A stretch of DNA of 64,000 bases from Meandrina meandrites (Eukaryota > Cnidaria > Anthozoa > Scleractinia > Meandrinidae), in assembly GCA_963693305.1 (NCBI GenBank), contig OY855914.1, positions 20,020,472-20,084,471 of the forward strand. The letters run 5' to 3'. Under the pieces are notes generated by a model. That model was not told the DNA's origin, did not search any database, and saw nothing but the letters and a program-made list of their open reading frames with translations. Shown here one piece after another: positions 1 through 13,525 of the stretch (its first letter is position 1; each line of letters opens with the position of its first letter). The position numbers and the translations under genes were made by a program.

Positions 1-431
1 ATCCTTATGTTGTCTAGTTAACGAATTTATATGTTCCCATCTCGAAATATTGTCCAAGGCCTCCTTTTGGCAGCCTTTTTAGCAGCCATCTCGACGGCCA
101 TCTTGGATTTTTGACAAAGTCTATAATCGACAATCATTTTGAGCTGGAAAAAAGAGTAAAAAATTTGCAATAAGGAATGAATTACAATTTTAATTTTAGT
201 GCATTTAACAAGTAAGTTACAATTAAGGTAAAACAATATGGCAAAGTCAGTGTAGTTCACACGCAGAATCTTGCTTAACGTCAATTATACTTTAAAATAC
301 TCGTCTCAACGTAAAAATGCGACGTCTCTATTCACCCCTTAAAGTTTGAAAAGCTACAGTTCACTATCAAAAGGTCCAGTCAGGAAAACATGGCGTTGGA
401 ACAGCGCTTCCACATATTGGAAATGCTGTTA

Positions 432-2215
432 TTAAATAACAGCTACGTTTAAATGCATCTTCATGTCCTCGTCATCACTAAAAAGCTCTTTAAAATCAGT
501 TCCTTGTCCATCGTCGTCTTCTCCAACCTCTGCCTCCTCGACAGTTTTTTTTTTCTAACAAGTCAACGAGGGAAGGGGAACTGACAGGCTCGCTCGACCA
601 CACAGGCTCTAAAACACCTTCCATGGTCTTCTCCCTGCCCAGGCCAGGATCGTAGGGATTGTGTAGTTAGCAAGGCGGTAGTTCACTCTACCATTATGTA
701 GAACAAGGCTGTCGCTGCAAGGGAGAGCCGGGAGAGATCCACTTTAGATTTGGCTGTCAGTAACTCGTTCTAACCTACCATTTTCTTAAGCATAGCGCTA
801 CTTACAGTATTAACAGACTTCTCCCGGGCGTGACCAAACATCAGACACGTGAATGCCTCCAGTTCATTCGTAACTTCTTGATCTACAGACCACTCATGGC
901 AACTAGGATGGTTTTGTAGCTTTAACAATGGTCCAACCTTACCCTTGCCCTTGAACGCACTCGTTAAATCTTCCCCGGTAAATACGTACAGACTAAGCAT
1001 CGTAGTACAGTAGTCAGCTCCCTTCGATTCTGATGGCTCACTTACATCTACACATTCTAACGATGCTTTCCAGACCCAGTATACAGGTAGATGTTGAGTG
1101 GGATGGAGTGAGCATATTGTAGGAGGATAAATAATATGTCAGAGTCGGGTGTTCTCACCACGGCTGACTTCTACCCAAGCTTGACAGCATTCGACTGAAG
1201 CTCGTGGATCTTACTTAAAATTTGTTATTGTGTCAGTTATGATTTATTGTAGCAATATGCATACACCATTTGATGAGCATAGCTCAGGGCCTATGAATTT
1301 TAATATACTTACGTCGCCATCTGATGTGGCCAGCAGGTACGCCTTGCCCTCCACCACTGCCACAGCTGCCCCACATTTCTCAAGACGAGAGGAAGTGGCT
1401 GACAGAGTAGTAGCTTATTCTTCTCATTTGCAAGGAAGAGCTTAAAGTCAACAGGCTTCCTTGTTGCCTGCCCCTCTGTGATATACCGTAGTGAGAAGTC
1501 ACGACTAACTCTCTCCTGGGCCTTGATAGAATCAGCATGGTAAGAATCGGTTGAGAAGACAAAATTCTTCTGAGCCACCATCTGATCTAGGACCTGAAAG
1601 CATATCTCACCAAACGGTGGTGGAGGTTTTTCAGGGCGTGAAAAAGCGCGTTGCCATTCTGAGTGAAAAGGCTATCGGTTGGATAAGGCACTTCCTCTTG
1701 GGGATCTTCCTTTAAATAATGCAGCATTGCAGCCTTGTTCGTTTAATTAAAGAAACCGTCAGCTGTGCCAAGGCTATGAGTGGCAGGGGCGGGGGGTGAG
1801 TGAATACTGCCTTAGTTCGTCAAGATAATTGGCTCATCAAGGTGATGAAATTTGATTAGTAGCATGAAAGCGACGTCACTTTGCTCACGGAACTGGATAA
1901 CCTGCAGATTTGAATGACCAATGTTTCACACCTAACATAAGTTTAAATATCATATCATACAACGGTGATATATCGAAGTTATAGTATGAAAGTGGGGTCA
2001 CATACCTTTCCCTATGAGGCACTGAGCTTGACTGTCTTGTTAGAATGCTCCATGGTATTCACCTTCTGCTTCTTGATTCGCTCAATTGCAAAAATGATCT
2101 CGGGTAAGCATTTCCTTGGCACCTTTACCAACTGCTTCAGCACAAAGCACATTAAACTCCATCTCTGATGAAGCAGGAGCAAAGGACGCCAGGCTTTAGA
2201 GCTTATCCTTGTCGA
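432..2215 (-). pseudogene. Decayed copy of an uncharacterised multicopy cnidarian gene
   Basis: Several minus-strand pieces resemble a protein type I recall as very abundant in cnidarian gene sets but without a named function. They run, N to C: FNVLCAEAVGKGAKEM (about 2110-2180); FSTDSYHADSIKAQERV...TRKPVDFKLFLANEKNKLLLCQ, then LEKCGAAVAVVEGKAY (about 1320-1560); YVFTGEDLTSAFKGKGKVGP...FTCLMFGHAREKSVNTV (770-1000); and an acidic C-terminus EEAEVGEDDDGQGTDFKELF ending at a TAA at 432-434. The pieces lie in different frames with at least three shifts (near 670, 1400 and 2110). It is a decayed copy, although some breaks could be introns. The parent may be a domesticated or active transposon gene; this is uncertain. 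Confidence 0.6.
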
Positions 2216-3725
2216 CTAAATTGAAAGGATCTGTGAAATTGCGTTAAGCAGCGATGATACGCTTAACTGCATCCCCTGATTTTGTTTTTTTAATCTCCGC
2301 TTTCTCTTATTATTTCCTGCCTTAAGGCAGTCCGGACCATAAATTTGGCCACACATCTCAAACATCTTCTCATAGTACTGAGGGCGAGTTGAACTTGTAC
2401 AGCACCACCGTTGGTAAGCACCAAACCTGGAAGAGAACCATAAGAATCCACCGATAACATAAACATTGTAAAAACATTGGTTACTAGAAAAATACCCACT
2501 ACAATCTACCATATGTTGTAATTGCGCCTGGATAACATTTTAATTCGAGTCGACTCACGTTAGTATTGTATTCGGTGCAAGTAAAATGCGGCGTTCAAAC
2601 CAGGCCTAAACCTTGCCTTACAGAGAGATTGAAGACAATTTAAAACTTAGTTTTTTGAAATGTTTGGATAGCTTTAACAACAAAATTACAAACAACATTG
2701 TACAGAAAACCGACGAATTCTAAAAGAAAACTGGACAAACAATCTTGCCATTCGACTTAACTCATAGCTACGACAATAAATCAAGGCTTCATGGCCAGAA
2801 ATCGCGGAGATTAGAGTCGGCGAATTTTGATGCATCGTACATTTAGTGGTCACGAAAGTTGGTAATAGCCGCTGATTTAAAGGCCTGACTTTGGGCTCAT
2901 ACGCATCGACGATGATACGCAAGAATGAGGCCTACATAGATGAATATTTTGTGTAGTAGGGAAACCACTGGTAAAAAATATTGCATGTCAAAAAAACTGG
3001 AGCAAAAGAGCTTCAAATAATGGCTTTTGCAGCAAAATTGGAGCAAAGACGGCTGAAATATCGCAGTTCGAAGAGAGCCGATTTACGGATTTGTTCGTGG
3101 GGCTTCCTAGTGTCGACTGAATGTGATTTTGTGCTATTTTCTGATGCCAAAAGTAATCATCGAACCAAATCGGATTGAACTGTAATTGATCAAGTAAGTT
3201 AGTGTTATGCATTGTCTCATCAAACCCGCTTGCAATTTTTATCGGCCATTTCCAGTTTGCCAGTAATCGCTGGTTGTAAACTGTGAGTTTTCGGATTAGC
3301 CGTAAATTCCCCCTCTACGCCTTATTATTTTGGACACAAAAACTGCACGCAGAAAACGTTAAAAAGTAAACATGAAATTCAAAGTCTGCACTTTAATTTG
3401 TATTCACTGTAAAAGTTAATGTATCTTTCTATCTTGTTCCGATTGCAATATTTTTTATTTACTTGCTAGTCAAGAAATATTGAATTAAATATTTCACTTT
3501 CCATACATTTTCTTTGTTGTTTTTGATTTCTCTTGTGCGATCAATTTACCGCATAACATACTTTTCGCGGGCTCAGAAGTCCGACTTTTCTGGCGATGGT
3601 TACACAAGGCGAACGTAGCTAGCTTGTAACACACTGCACAACCTGCTTGAAGTAAGATAACAACTTCAACGCGTTTCCAGCAAGATCAACTAAAACGCCG
3701 ACTGTATTAGATGAGAAACTTAGCG
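2216..3725. other. Intergenic stretch, no gene recognised
   Basis: Only short open frames without recognisable content on either strand. One at 2216-2512 (-) could be an upstream piece of the decayed gene to its left (it contains KMFEMCGQIYGPDC), but I cannot support that. Confidence 0.4.
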
Positions 3726-4049
3726 AAATTCGTAGCCCTATTCACACCGGGCTTTTTTGGATCTCTTAAGACGGGAGGGGGGCGGATCCCCCCACCCTCT
3801 CCCGTAACTTCAAAGAATATTGAAGTGATCGCAATGAAACTTAGAGGATATATAGTATGTCCAATTATTATATAAACTGCAGTGGTATAGCGAGTGGTAG
3901 CAAATCGAGAAAAATGGTATCCCACATGTGTGGATAAAAATGATATCCACACATGTGTGATATCATTTTTGACCAATCAGCTTGCAGAGTTTGCCATGTT
4001 CCAATGCTGAATGAGCCAAAGTAAATCGATATTAAGTCGAAAAATCTTC

Positions 4050-4205
4050 GGATCTTCCTCGGCAATCTTCGGCAATCTTCGGTAATCTTCGGAAAACTTC
4101 GGAAATTCTCGGAAAATGTTCGGAAACATTCGTACAACCTTCGGACAACATTTTGAAAATTTTCGGAAATCTTCGGAAATGGTCGGAAATCTTCGGAAAA
4201 TCGTC
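4050..4205. repeat. Short-unit tandem repeat (CTTCGG-rich)
   Basis: About fifteen imperfect repeats of roughly 11-12 bp built on AATCTTCGG, decaying towards the right into CTTCGGAAA variants. It lies within the insert that interrupts MITE copy D. Confidence 0.7.
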
Positions 4206-4244
4206 AAAAACATCGTAATTAGTAGGTTTATATAATAAAAAGAA

Positions 4245-4386
4245 TAATACATGGTTTCTTGGAGATATGAAATTTATCTTCTCGTGTTCAAATCCGATAT
4301 CTCACTCGTTCGCTGCGCTCACTCGTGAGCTATCGATTTGAAAACTCGAAGATAAATTTCATATCTCCAAGAAACCATGTATTATC
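4245..4386. repeat. Near-perfect hairpin, about 140 bp
   Basis: The arms begin TACATGGTTTCTTGGAGATA and end in its complement. The centre is built on TCACTCGTTCGCTGCGCTCA. A few mismatches only. Compact palindromic MITEs of this style are common in cnidarian DNA. Confidence 0.75.
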
Positions 4387-4887
4387 CTCTATAAATCTAT
4401 CTTTTGATATACGTCATGTGGGATGATCCGCCATCTTGGGATAATGAGGCCACATCACGTGACAATTACATCATGTGAAAACAGCCGCCATCTTGAATCC
4501 GCGATATTGGAATTAGAAACATGTTTTTAATTTTCAAAATATTTCCAAAACTTCAGAAATCCGCCTTAAATTACTGCAAGGTACTCATTATCTGTAAAAG
4601 AGGTACATAAATGCCCAAAAAGATAAAAACAAAAAATTGCATTAAAGTAAATTGTCATTAATAGGAAAACAAAAATTACAAATTTTGGAAATATGTCTGT
4701 CAAAATGCTGTGACCATTGTACCGTCAAGTTTCCAACACAAGAACCTATCCTACCATGTTATTCCCAGATTAATTTTAGATAAAGTAACAAAGTTTAGCA
4801 GCATTTTTCTGAATGTTGAAAAGGATATAAGCGTTCAAACTCTGCGCGGCTATACCCCCTTTCCCGGTCTGGATAGGATTAAACTAC

Positions 4888-5060
4888 CGAAACGAAAAGA
4901 ACCCGACTACAACAAGGACACTTCTGAGAACATCACGAGGACTCTACAACGCTACAGCAGGTAGCTCACAAACTAACAAAATTAACAGTTATTTACGACA
5001 TTTACTAACCAACTTGTCCATCGAGTAACGAAACTAACGGCTGGCAACGAGCACCTTACC
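4888..5060 (+). mobile_element. Penelope-like element fragment
   Basis: The stretch ACTTCTGAGAACATCACGAG ... TTACGACATTTACTAACCAA parallels 43690-43790 in the Penelope-like ORF (ACTTCTGAGACTATC..., TTACGACATTTACTGACCAA), with internal stops. It abuts the right end of MITE copy D. Confidence 0.6.
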
Positions 5061-5916
5061 AGATGAAGTACTCCGATCGGCAGGCTCTATATCTACCTTT
5101 CAGTAGAGAATCCGATAGATTCTCTGTGAATTTTAACTCAATGTTTATTCGTTGGTATTTTTATCTGTATTTGGTTTGACTGAAAGGAAAACGATACTAA
5201 ACAAAGCAAAATCGAATACTATGAAAAGAACTGAAATAAAACAGTTACAAACTTTGCTGGCTCGTGATAGAGAAATCCAAGAACAATTTAGTATTGATGA
5301 CAAGCTTATGAAACTAACCGAACACATGGCCCAGACCTTCACCGCGGTCAAACGTCTGACGCTGTTTTTGTTTTCTTACTTCGAGAGAAATCATTCACGT
5401 TAACGTGGAAGCATCGGTAAGAATATGTAAAATACCTGCTGAGGGTAAATATATTTTCCAGTTCCGTCAAACGGGAATCTTTACTTTTAAAATGCTCCGC
5501 ACCCAAACAAAATTGCTTTGGCAATGGCGCCGACAGTCGGCATTTCGCCGTTTTCAAACACTTAGAACTTTTTTAGTAAAGTTCCAAACAATTTAGTAAA
5601 CCAGGAGAATACTTGTTAAGTATCAAACTTTGAACAGTGAAAATGAAAACCTTATCTTTGAAGTAGTTTTCTTATTTTTTACGTTTTACCGCGGTGAAGC
5701 CCAGACCATAACATTTCGAACACTGTTAGCCAGTCCCCGAGGACCAGGACTGGGAAATAACCAAAACATAATTGATACGTTTTGTAACTGGCATTCTCCA
5801 ACACGAGTCTGACTAAACGCAAACAACCACGAGAAATGGTGATGTTAAAAATAACATTGCTCTAGGCCATAGACTATACAGAATATCCAAGTTCCAAAAA
5901 CCTAGATAGAGCCACT
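5061..5916. other. Intergenic stretch, no gene recognised
   Basis: Short frames only (longest about 80 codons), none with recognisable motifs. Confidence 0.4.
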
Positions 5917-6475
5917 TTAAGAGCAAATGCCCACAAAATTCAGTCAATCCACGGCCAGGGTCAAAATTTTGATTTCGCTCATATTTTGTCTATAGATAGG
6001 CATTACCAAATGAACAAACGTGGTGTAGTTTGTTTTTCCAAAGACCGCTTCAATTTGGCGAAAATCAAGAAAAACTATTTCTGCTGTCGGCGACTTCAAA
6101 ACACCCAAAATTTGAGACAAAATAGGCTGCTTGCAAAACTTTGCTTGCATGCAAAAGGCATGGAATTTGGGGAAAATCTTTTCCAGTGTATTAATTTATG
6201 AAGACTTTTACTCCTAGTTTAGTGGTAAATTTTCATCTTAGCGATAATCTGCAAGGTAAACAATAATATTTTAAAACTGCTTATTTTCAAGCGACAGAAG
6301 TTTTATTTCAACTTGAAAGACGCGATTACAATTTTAAGCATGTGCTACACATTGGTTTTTCCTCAAACTTAAGCTATAAGGTATTTAAACATTGTACTAC
6401 AACATATGTAAAAACTGGCTTGGGTAATTTAGTTTGAAGATCACACGAAGTCTTCGAAGTTGAACGAATTTCGGC

Positions 6476-8197
6476 TGAAATATGAGATATTTGCATAATT
6501 ATAAACGTTGCATTGTTGTTGTTGTGATGGCTGAACTTGTTTAAATGATTTCTGATGTGAAATCACTTACCTCAATGCCTTCTTCGGTCTTCTTCTTTTG
6601 CCGGTAATTGACTTTATGTCTCCAGCTGATCCGTACATGTTTCCCGAGGTTATTATCCAAGAACTGGCGAGAGTGGCGTGAACAGCAGAATTCATTACAA
6701 TTATACCTCATTGAATCCTTTGCTGTCAATTTTGATATTATGTGCATTTCAAAAGATTTACACCTTTCATAATGGCGCAAAGTTTCACAGCAAAACTTCC
6801 AATTAAGCTTCCAGAGTGCTTGTAAGGCTAAGGCAGGGTTTATTCTTTTCCTTCTAACTTGCGAGGTTATTCTCAGTTCTTTCTGTTTGACGGTGATTAC
6901 GGGAGTTGCGTGACAGAACAATGCTCTTCGCACCGGGAGGGTGTAGGGAAACAACGATCACGGATAGGAACCAAAAAAAAATTGTTCGAAGAAATGCTTC
7001 TGTTACCTTAAGTGAGTTCACGCTTTGTAAATATTTGTCAATTTTCTTAGTATTAATCAAGTCACAAATTATTGCTTTTATTTATAGTCCATTGTCTGGT
7101 GCAGTCTAATATCATAGTACAATTTAACCTGTAAGGAGGTAAAAGAGCCTATAAAACAATAAGAATTCATTGGCTTCTTTTTCAAAAACTTACAAATAGC
7201 GTTATCTCAAGTGGCAGGTCTAATTGTTAAGGCAACTGCCATAGAATTATTATTACAACTCTAATATCGTGTAATTCCGCTTTATTTTTAGTTAACAATT
7301 GGTCTTGACTTCTGAACTGAAAGTTAGGAATCCAAAATACTAAAGGCTTCAGTAACGCCAAATTTTGCTGGCTGTATATTTACTCTTTTCGATCATATTC
7401 AGGGGCATAGCCAAGGGGGAGGGAGGGGGGGGGGGGTGTCCTGGGGTGCTCGTGACCCCCTCCCCCCCCCCCCCCCCCCTTTTAAGTAAACAACATACAA
7501 ATCTTTTAATTCAGGTGGCGAAAAAGCGCGAATCCAAAGAATCGACATGTCATTTATCTTTTCTAGTGCTAGATAGTTACATACTTCATTTTCAGGACCT
7601 AGCATCTGCAGTGGACCATGTGAGTACCCTGGGTGTGACACAGTGTGATCCCCCAACCCACTCTTGGAAAGTCCTAACTACGACGCTGATATTTCCACAA
7701 TATTTCACAATTAAGGTATTAGACTAAAACGTGGCCTGTCAGTGGGTGACTCTGCCTGGGTCCAACCCTGTGACGACTCATCATCTCTAGCGAGAACTGT
7801 ACTCAATTCAAAGAAAAATTACGCGCCTGATGGACTCTGGTCACCAATTATCTACTTATTTTGGAGCTCAACTCGTGACCTAAACCGATACACTCTGTAA
7901 ATGTTTTCAGGAATATATTGCCGATATATAACATGTTAATAGAAGTTTATACTTCTGGCCTTATTGAATGCCCTATAGAACACTACTTTCTCATGTTGAG
8001 TAAGTGGGAGTAAGGAGCTTTCGTCTTCCCCTTGTTGCCGGCAATTGGGATATACTTTGATAGCCTGAATTTTAATTTCAGATTCGGATTTTCAGATTGG
8101 GTGGATTAAGAGCAACTTCGTGAAGAATTTCGCTATCTTAACGTACCGAAGACTTCGTCATTCTTTGCGTTCTGCTTTTTGTCAAAATCACTTTCAG
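6476..8197. other. Interior of the inverted-repeat unit, left part
   Basis: Contains an unrecognised 137-codon frame at 6541-6954 (-) and, near 7400-7480, facing G- and C-runs (GGGAGGGAGG... and CCCCTCCCCC...) that look like the core of another short repeat. No gene call can be supported. Confidence 0.4.
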
Positions 8198-8760
8198 TTA
8201 GACCAGTCTTGGGAAGAAAACTGAAAGCTGCTGGCGTGTCAGAAATTCAGAATTGGTAAAAAGGCGGTTAAATTCCCACTGCTCTCCCGGCCGGGCAGTC
8301 ATCGTGGCCTTGACTACTGACGCTGTATCCACTTTCTGGCCGTTTGCTTTCCCAATAAGGAATTTGCTGGAAAAATAATCTTTCTGCTTTTCTGTAAATC
8401 GTGTTCTTCAAACGTGACTGGACTTCCGGGACCCATCCGATTGGTACACAATGTAGATTCGAAAGGATTAGTCGCTTTCTAAGTTCCTGTATCGGTGACA
8501 CACCACCTGCAGACGGTTCCTGTTGCATAGTCGAGCACTGCACTGTCAAGAAGTAGTTTATGTTCTGAAGTACGTTCATGTTTTCCAAGGTCCAGATGGT
8601 GCTGCAAGGAGGAAAATCTCTGATACGTTTCTAAGCATCTTTTCCGTTGACAAGAGAAACAACGGTTGAGGTACCAGTCGCAGCCACAGTCGCAGCTCCA
8701 ATGTAACATCGACACACGGAATACTCCCGATGACTGGACAGAATCTACCATTTCCTCAGA
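8198..8760 (-). pseudogene. Decayed fragment of a multicopy C2H2-finger gene
   Basis: One frame (8479-8751) contains a C2H2-like finger, C-x4-C-x12-H-x5-H (within FSCQRKRCLETYQRFSSLQ and HHLDLGKH), followed by EHKLLLDSAVLDYA. Another frame (8198 to about 8410) reads RTRFTEKQKDYFSSKFLIGK, then ANGQKVDTASVVKATMTARP and FLTRQQLSVFF, ending in TAA at 8198-8200. Both parts resemble a recurrent cnidarian protein with a single finger and this C-terminal block, remembered but not searchable here. The frame change between them marks decay or an intron. Confidence 0.5.
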
Positions 8761-10057
8761 AGCTTACTAGATGTTAGACCCTTGTTTTATGTGGACTCTC
8801 GTGACCTCTCTCGTGTGCCATTCAATAGACGCCGCCTTCCGACCACATAATTATAATCAATAATTCGTGTTTTTCGATTGGGGACAGCAAATGAAATAAT
8901 CGACTCAAGATATCTCAAAAGCAAAAAACAAAAAAACACTTTTAGCGGGGTGAGTCATAAACAAAAAATGTCGTTTACCAAAAAATAAAGACCCCCCACC
9001 CGCCTCTACGCCTCTACCCTAGATCCACCACTGGTTTTGCCAGAAAATGCATAAACTTAGTTCACCAGTGGTAAAGAAGAAAAAATATTTTTGATGTTTA
9101 TTTTTATTGACATATATATAGAAGTACAAACATGATAAATTCGAGATTCTTGTAACACGATCTGTGAGCCCGCTTTGCTGAAACCTCTATATGCTTATAT
9201 TGGAAGCACTTAACATATGTCCGGAAACTCGACATCTCCAACCAATACCCAAATTACAACAGTACGTTGTAGAAATTAATCGGTGGATTATAAAATAAAG
9301 AAACCCCTTTCTGGCTTGCTAGTATATTAGAGGATAATGCCCCTGGCTGAAAGACTGTCCCTTTTTCACAGTTGCCCGCAAAGCTTCGTTTTTCGGCCAA
9401 ATGGAATTCGGACAATCGATATTCGTGGAGCTGGAAAAGATGCGTGCTTTTGCCAGAATTAATTCAACAAAGGGCCACTATTAAAAGGAATACATTCCTC
9501 TATTTTGTTCCTGTCCCTTTTGTCAAGGCCACATTGGCCTCCCACAGTTGAGGTGTAAACAAAACTGGATGGTTAGTTAAATTAAGTACTACAAGCAAAC
9601 AGAATATATTATTATAAAACCTTTTCTTTGTGTTTTTTTTTGCGAATGACTTGTCCTCGTCACGCAACACCTTCTATCTACGGGGCAACAATAAGGCTAC
9701 GCTGATCACTGCACTCCTTCTCAATTCACGACTTTGTTCTAACCAATTAAGAGGGCTGAACTGAGAAAAAAGCCCTTCCCCCAATAATATTAAATAGATA
9801 AATGTGATATCAGAGGTTTGTTAAACTACACGTAAATGTTCGGCCATCACCTTCATTCAGTATAAAGGTCAAATTAAAACAGCGGACTTCTAAATCAGTA
9901 CATTTTAGCTTCAAAGAAGTCAACAACAGGCAGAATACGTGCCACATGTTTAAGGAAAAGGATTTTAAATTCCATGTTTACACTTAAATCAGATTTCTGC
10001 TCGGGAAGTGCCCAGGAAGTGCCATGGATCCATTTGGTAGTGAAAGAGCGCTTGCGA
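8761..10057. other. Interior of the inverted-repeat unit, right part
   Basis: AT-rich sequence with no open frame of note and no recognised repeat. Confidence 0.4.
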
Positions 10058-10622
10058 AAATTTGCTCAACTTCGAAGACTTCGCGTGACCAGCAAACTAA
10101 ATTACCCAAGCCAGTTTTTACACATGTTCTAGAACAATGTTTAAATATCTTATAGCTTAAGTTTGAGGAAAAACCAAGGTGTAGCACATGCTTAAAATTG
10201 TAATCGCGTTTTTCAAGTTGAATTAAAACTTCTGTCGCTTGAAAAATACGCAGTTCTAAAATATTATTGTTTACCTTGCAGATTATCGCTAAGATGAAAA
10301 TTTACCACTAAACTAGGAGTAAAAGTCTTCATAAATTAATACACTGGAAAAGATTTTCCCCAAATTCCATGCCTTTTGCATGCAAGCAAAGTTTTGCAAG
10401 CAGCCGATTTTGTCTCAAATTTTGGGTGTTTTGAAGTCGCCGACAGCAGTAATAGTTTTTCTCGATTTTCGACAAATTGAAGCGGTCTTTGGAAAAACAA
10501 ACTACACCACGTTTTGTTATTTGGTAATGTCTATCTATAGGCAAAATATGAAGGAAATCATAATTTTGAGCCTGGTCGCGAAATTTCAATTTTGCGCGAT
10601 TTTAACTGGCATTCGCTCTTAA

Positions 10623-11191
10623 ATATTTTCTTTACAAAACACACTGTGGATGTAAACCTCTTTGAGCGCTAATTTTAGCATAAGTTCAGATGAACTTGAC
10701 TTACCATTATCAAACTTGGCAAGTAAATAAAAGACAACAGTCCGACTTTTTTGACAACAAAACTGACAGCAAAAGTCCAGTGATAACGTCATAATCGATG
10801 ACGTCACGCCATACTCTTAAATTGAAATTTGTAAATTCCAATATTCTTTTGTCGCTTTCAAAAGAGGGCAACGAAAGAAGTTGAACACTAAAAACCGTTT
10901 GCTGATATCGAAAATATTTAAAGAGATATGACAATTTGAACTTCAAAGAATGCCCATTCAGTAAAGCGGTGATCCCCCTGGGATAAAACTTTTGAAATGT
11001 TCTTTCTCGTGGAGTTCTTTCTCCTGTTTCCAACTCTACTTGTGTTGCAGCCTGATTGCCTTGCATAAGCAGAAAGGGTATAGCTAAAAAATCTAAATTA
11101 AAGCTGTTAATATCATTATAAGCACAAAAAAACGATCGTGTGACGTCACAAAAAGTGACGTCATCGATTATTTAAGAGATTAAACTATCGT
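10623..11191. other. Spacer between the two large inverted-repeat units
   Basis: It has a short minus frame (10710-11066) without recognisable content. CRE-like TGACGTCA-type strings occur at 10797-10806, 11140-11146 and 11156-11163. Confidence 0.35.
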
Positions 11192-13327
11192 TTTAAGAGG
11201 CTGTCCGCGTAACAGCGGATAAGGCAAATTTTGGACCTTCACCGATCTCTCTAATATTCTCAGTAAAAGTCGACCAGTATATCCCATGAACAAAAATCAC
11301 ATTTATTTGAACCAAATCTTTTATTTTTATCTTTTGCGAGGCAGTTTTCACTGCAACCTCAAAACCACCCAATTTGCATTTGAAGACTCCATAATTTAGC
11401 ATTAAATGTCGGTCGCTGCCAAAGCGTTAACCAAACAAGCTTAATATTTTATATATCAAGGTTTTATGTTTCTTCTATACTTTAACGGTTAAACAATTGT
11501 ATTCTATAACATTTGGACTGAGTTATGAATTTTCAAAAACACTTCCTAACGGACTCAGGAATGCGTGACACGAAACATACCTGTAGTTGAAAGCGATTTT
11601 CTCGAATGTGGGACCTGATCAGAAGTCAAGTCTATTGTATCTCCAAAGTACTAATACCAGTCTAGAAACCTATCGAATAAAATTTGTGGGCACTCTGCAC
11701 TTCGCGCCGTACAGAGCAGCAAGATTTTCCCAAATTTTCGCCATTTTGATTAAAACCAAAGATAACGACGGTCCGATTTCTTTACAGGGAACGCCAATAA
11801 ATACGATCATTACCACTAAACGCCACACTGTGGTATGCAAATAAATAAAATTTGTCGATTTAGCCGTCGTTTGAGGAAAAAATCTACCGCTGTTGCAGGA
11901 TTTTCAAAAGAAACAGCGATAAATATGCAAATTAGCTCCGGAAACGACATTTTGCTATATTTCCCTCTGTAATTCCCGGAAACTTTTTGTCTTAAAAATT
12001 ATTTTACAAGGCAAAGAAATGTTCCTTACCTGAGAAAAGATGCCTTTCAGACTATGTAAAAGTGTTTCAGTTTTGCTGTGAGTGATTATTTTCATTTCCC
12101 ACGCTGCGGCTGGTAACACAGTGTTTGTTTGCTAGGCTGTTGGTTTCACTCTAATTCAATTAAAAGCGGGCAAGTTGTCTACATTTTCAAAGCTCTCTCA
12201 GCTCATCCTTAAAATGTCTGAGGTACCTGACTATTTTTGTCAATAAAAACTTTTATATTAAAATGTCGAGATCTATTTAGTCCACCTCTGTTTTGTACGT
12301 ACTCAGTTACATGGCGGATCATTGGAATTCACGGGAGCGGGGTGGTAGGCGAAGGGGGGGGGGGGGGGGAGGGTGAAAAATTAATTTCCCCCTATAAATG
12401 TCGAAAAACAATCCTGAAACTAAGCCGAAGTATAATCAAAACGAAACGTCGTTAAGTAGTGGATCTTAATGAGGTTAGTCGTTAGCCGTAAGAGCGACCA
12501 AAAAATTAAGTCTTAGGCGTAACAGTCGTTGGCCGAAAAAAAAAAAGTTAACCGTAAAAAGAAAGTTCTAGCCGCAAAAGTGAAAGTCTCAGGATTTCTT
12601 GTCAAGACTTTTACGTGTTTTGGTACCGAGAAGTGTTACATTTGCTGCTAGTCGTTCGCTTTGTCTTTGTGTCAACAGAGTTATTTGAATTGAATCATTC
12701 TGGTCCCCAGAGCCCGCGATCCTTCTGGTCTCCATCAGGGATCGAGAACTCAAATTTCTGAGCATTAACATGCGCAGAGCACTCGTTCTGTATCTTTCAG
12801 CCAATCAGATTTGTCAGATTTGACAATGAGTCCGTTAATCGCGGACTAACGGTTTTGGAGGCGGCCAGATGTCTTGATTCCTGGCGCAGACGAGAAGGAT
12901 CGCAGTCTCTAGAGACGAGACTGTGAATTGATCACTTACAAAAAAGGAAACAAAATCGCGCATTGAAGTGTTCGCGCGCGAAGCGCACTATTAAATTCTA
13001 GGAATGGCTGGTTCCGTGAACAGTAGCAATTTTTGATTTTCAAGCCAGACTGTGTACCCTCCTTATCCAGTGGTCTTTTTCGAATCAAACGAGGAAGCAA
13101 CTTGGAGAAGTGCTATGAATTACAATGTGCTACGGCACTTGCTCCAAGTTGCTCGCTCGTTTGATTCGCAAAAGACCGCTGGATAAGGAGGGCGCACAAT
13201 CTGGCTTAAAAATCAAAAATTGCGTCTGATCGTTGAATGAGCCATTTCTGGAAATCCCGCGTTTCGCGCGCGAACACTTCAATGCGCGATTTTGTATCCT
13301 TTTGTATCCTTTTTTGTAAGTGATCAA

Positions 13328-13525
13328 TAGACCTTTTTCGCTTGGGCGGTTTGTTTTCCCATTACAGACCACGTGATATTCTCTAGAGAATTTGTCTTTT
13401 ATCCACATAAAATTTATTCATTCATATACACGCGACTATTTGAAAATTTGAAAGCAAGAATTCTCAAGAGTATCATCAAATGGTCTGTAAATGGGGCAAC
13501 AAATCGCCCAAGCGCAAAAGGTCTA
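13328..13525. mobile_element. Nested MITE 1, TA-flanked
   Basis: Terminal inverted repeats of about 45 bp start TAGACCTTTTTCGCTTGGGC and end GCCCAAGCGCAAAAGGTCTA, with TA at both edges. It sits only in the right arm of the giant palindrome, so it inserted after that palindrome formed. Confidence 0.75.

Larger units (their letters stand above)
3726..4886. mobile_element. TTAA-type MITE copy D, interrupted by other insertions
   Basis: The left end (CCCTATTCACACCGGGCTT) and right end (CCCGGTCTGGATAGGATTAA) match the copies at 35640, 48839 and 49443. About half a kilobase of unrelated sequence (near 3865-4395), including a short-unit repeat and a hairpin, interrupts it. The left TTAA is mutated (GTAGCCC). 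This is the oldest-looking copy in the window. Confidence 0.6.
5917..10622. mobile_element. Possible ~4.7 kb element with long (about 560 bp) terminal inverted repeats
   Basis: The left arm 5917-6475 and right arm 10058-10622 are inverted copies. Both arms encode the same phantom peptide (RHYQxxKRGVVCFSKDRFN...) in opposite directions. The outer ends read TTAAGAGCAAATGCC and, inverted, TTAAGAGCGAATGCC. The interior contains the decayed C2H2-finger gene and no transposase I recognise. It could be one foldback element or two related copies in opposite orientation. Confidence 0.6.
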
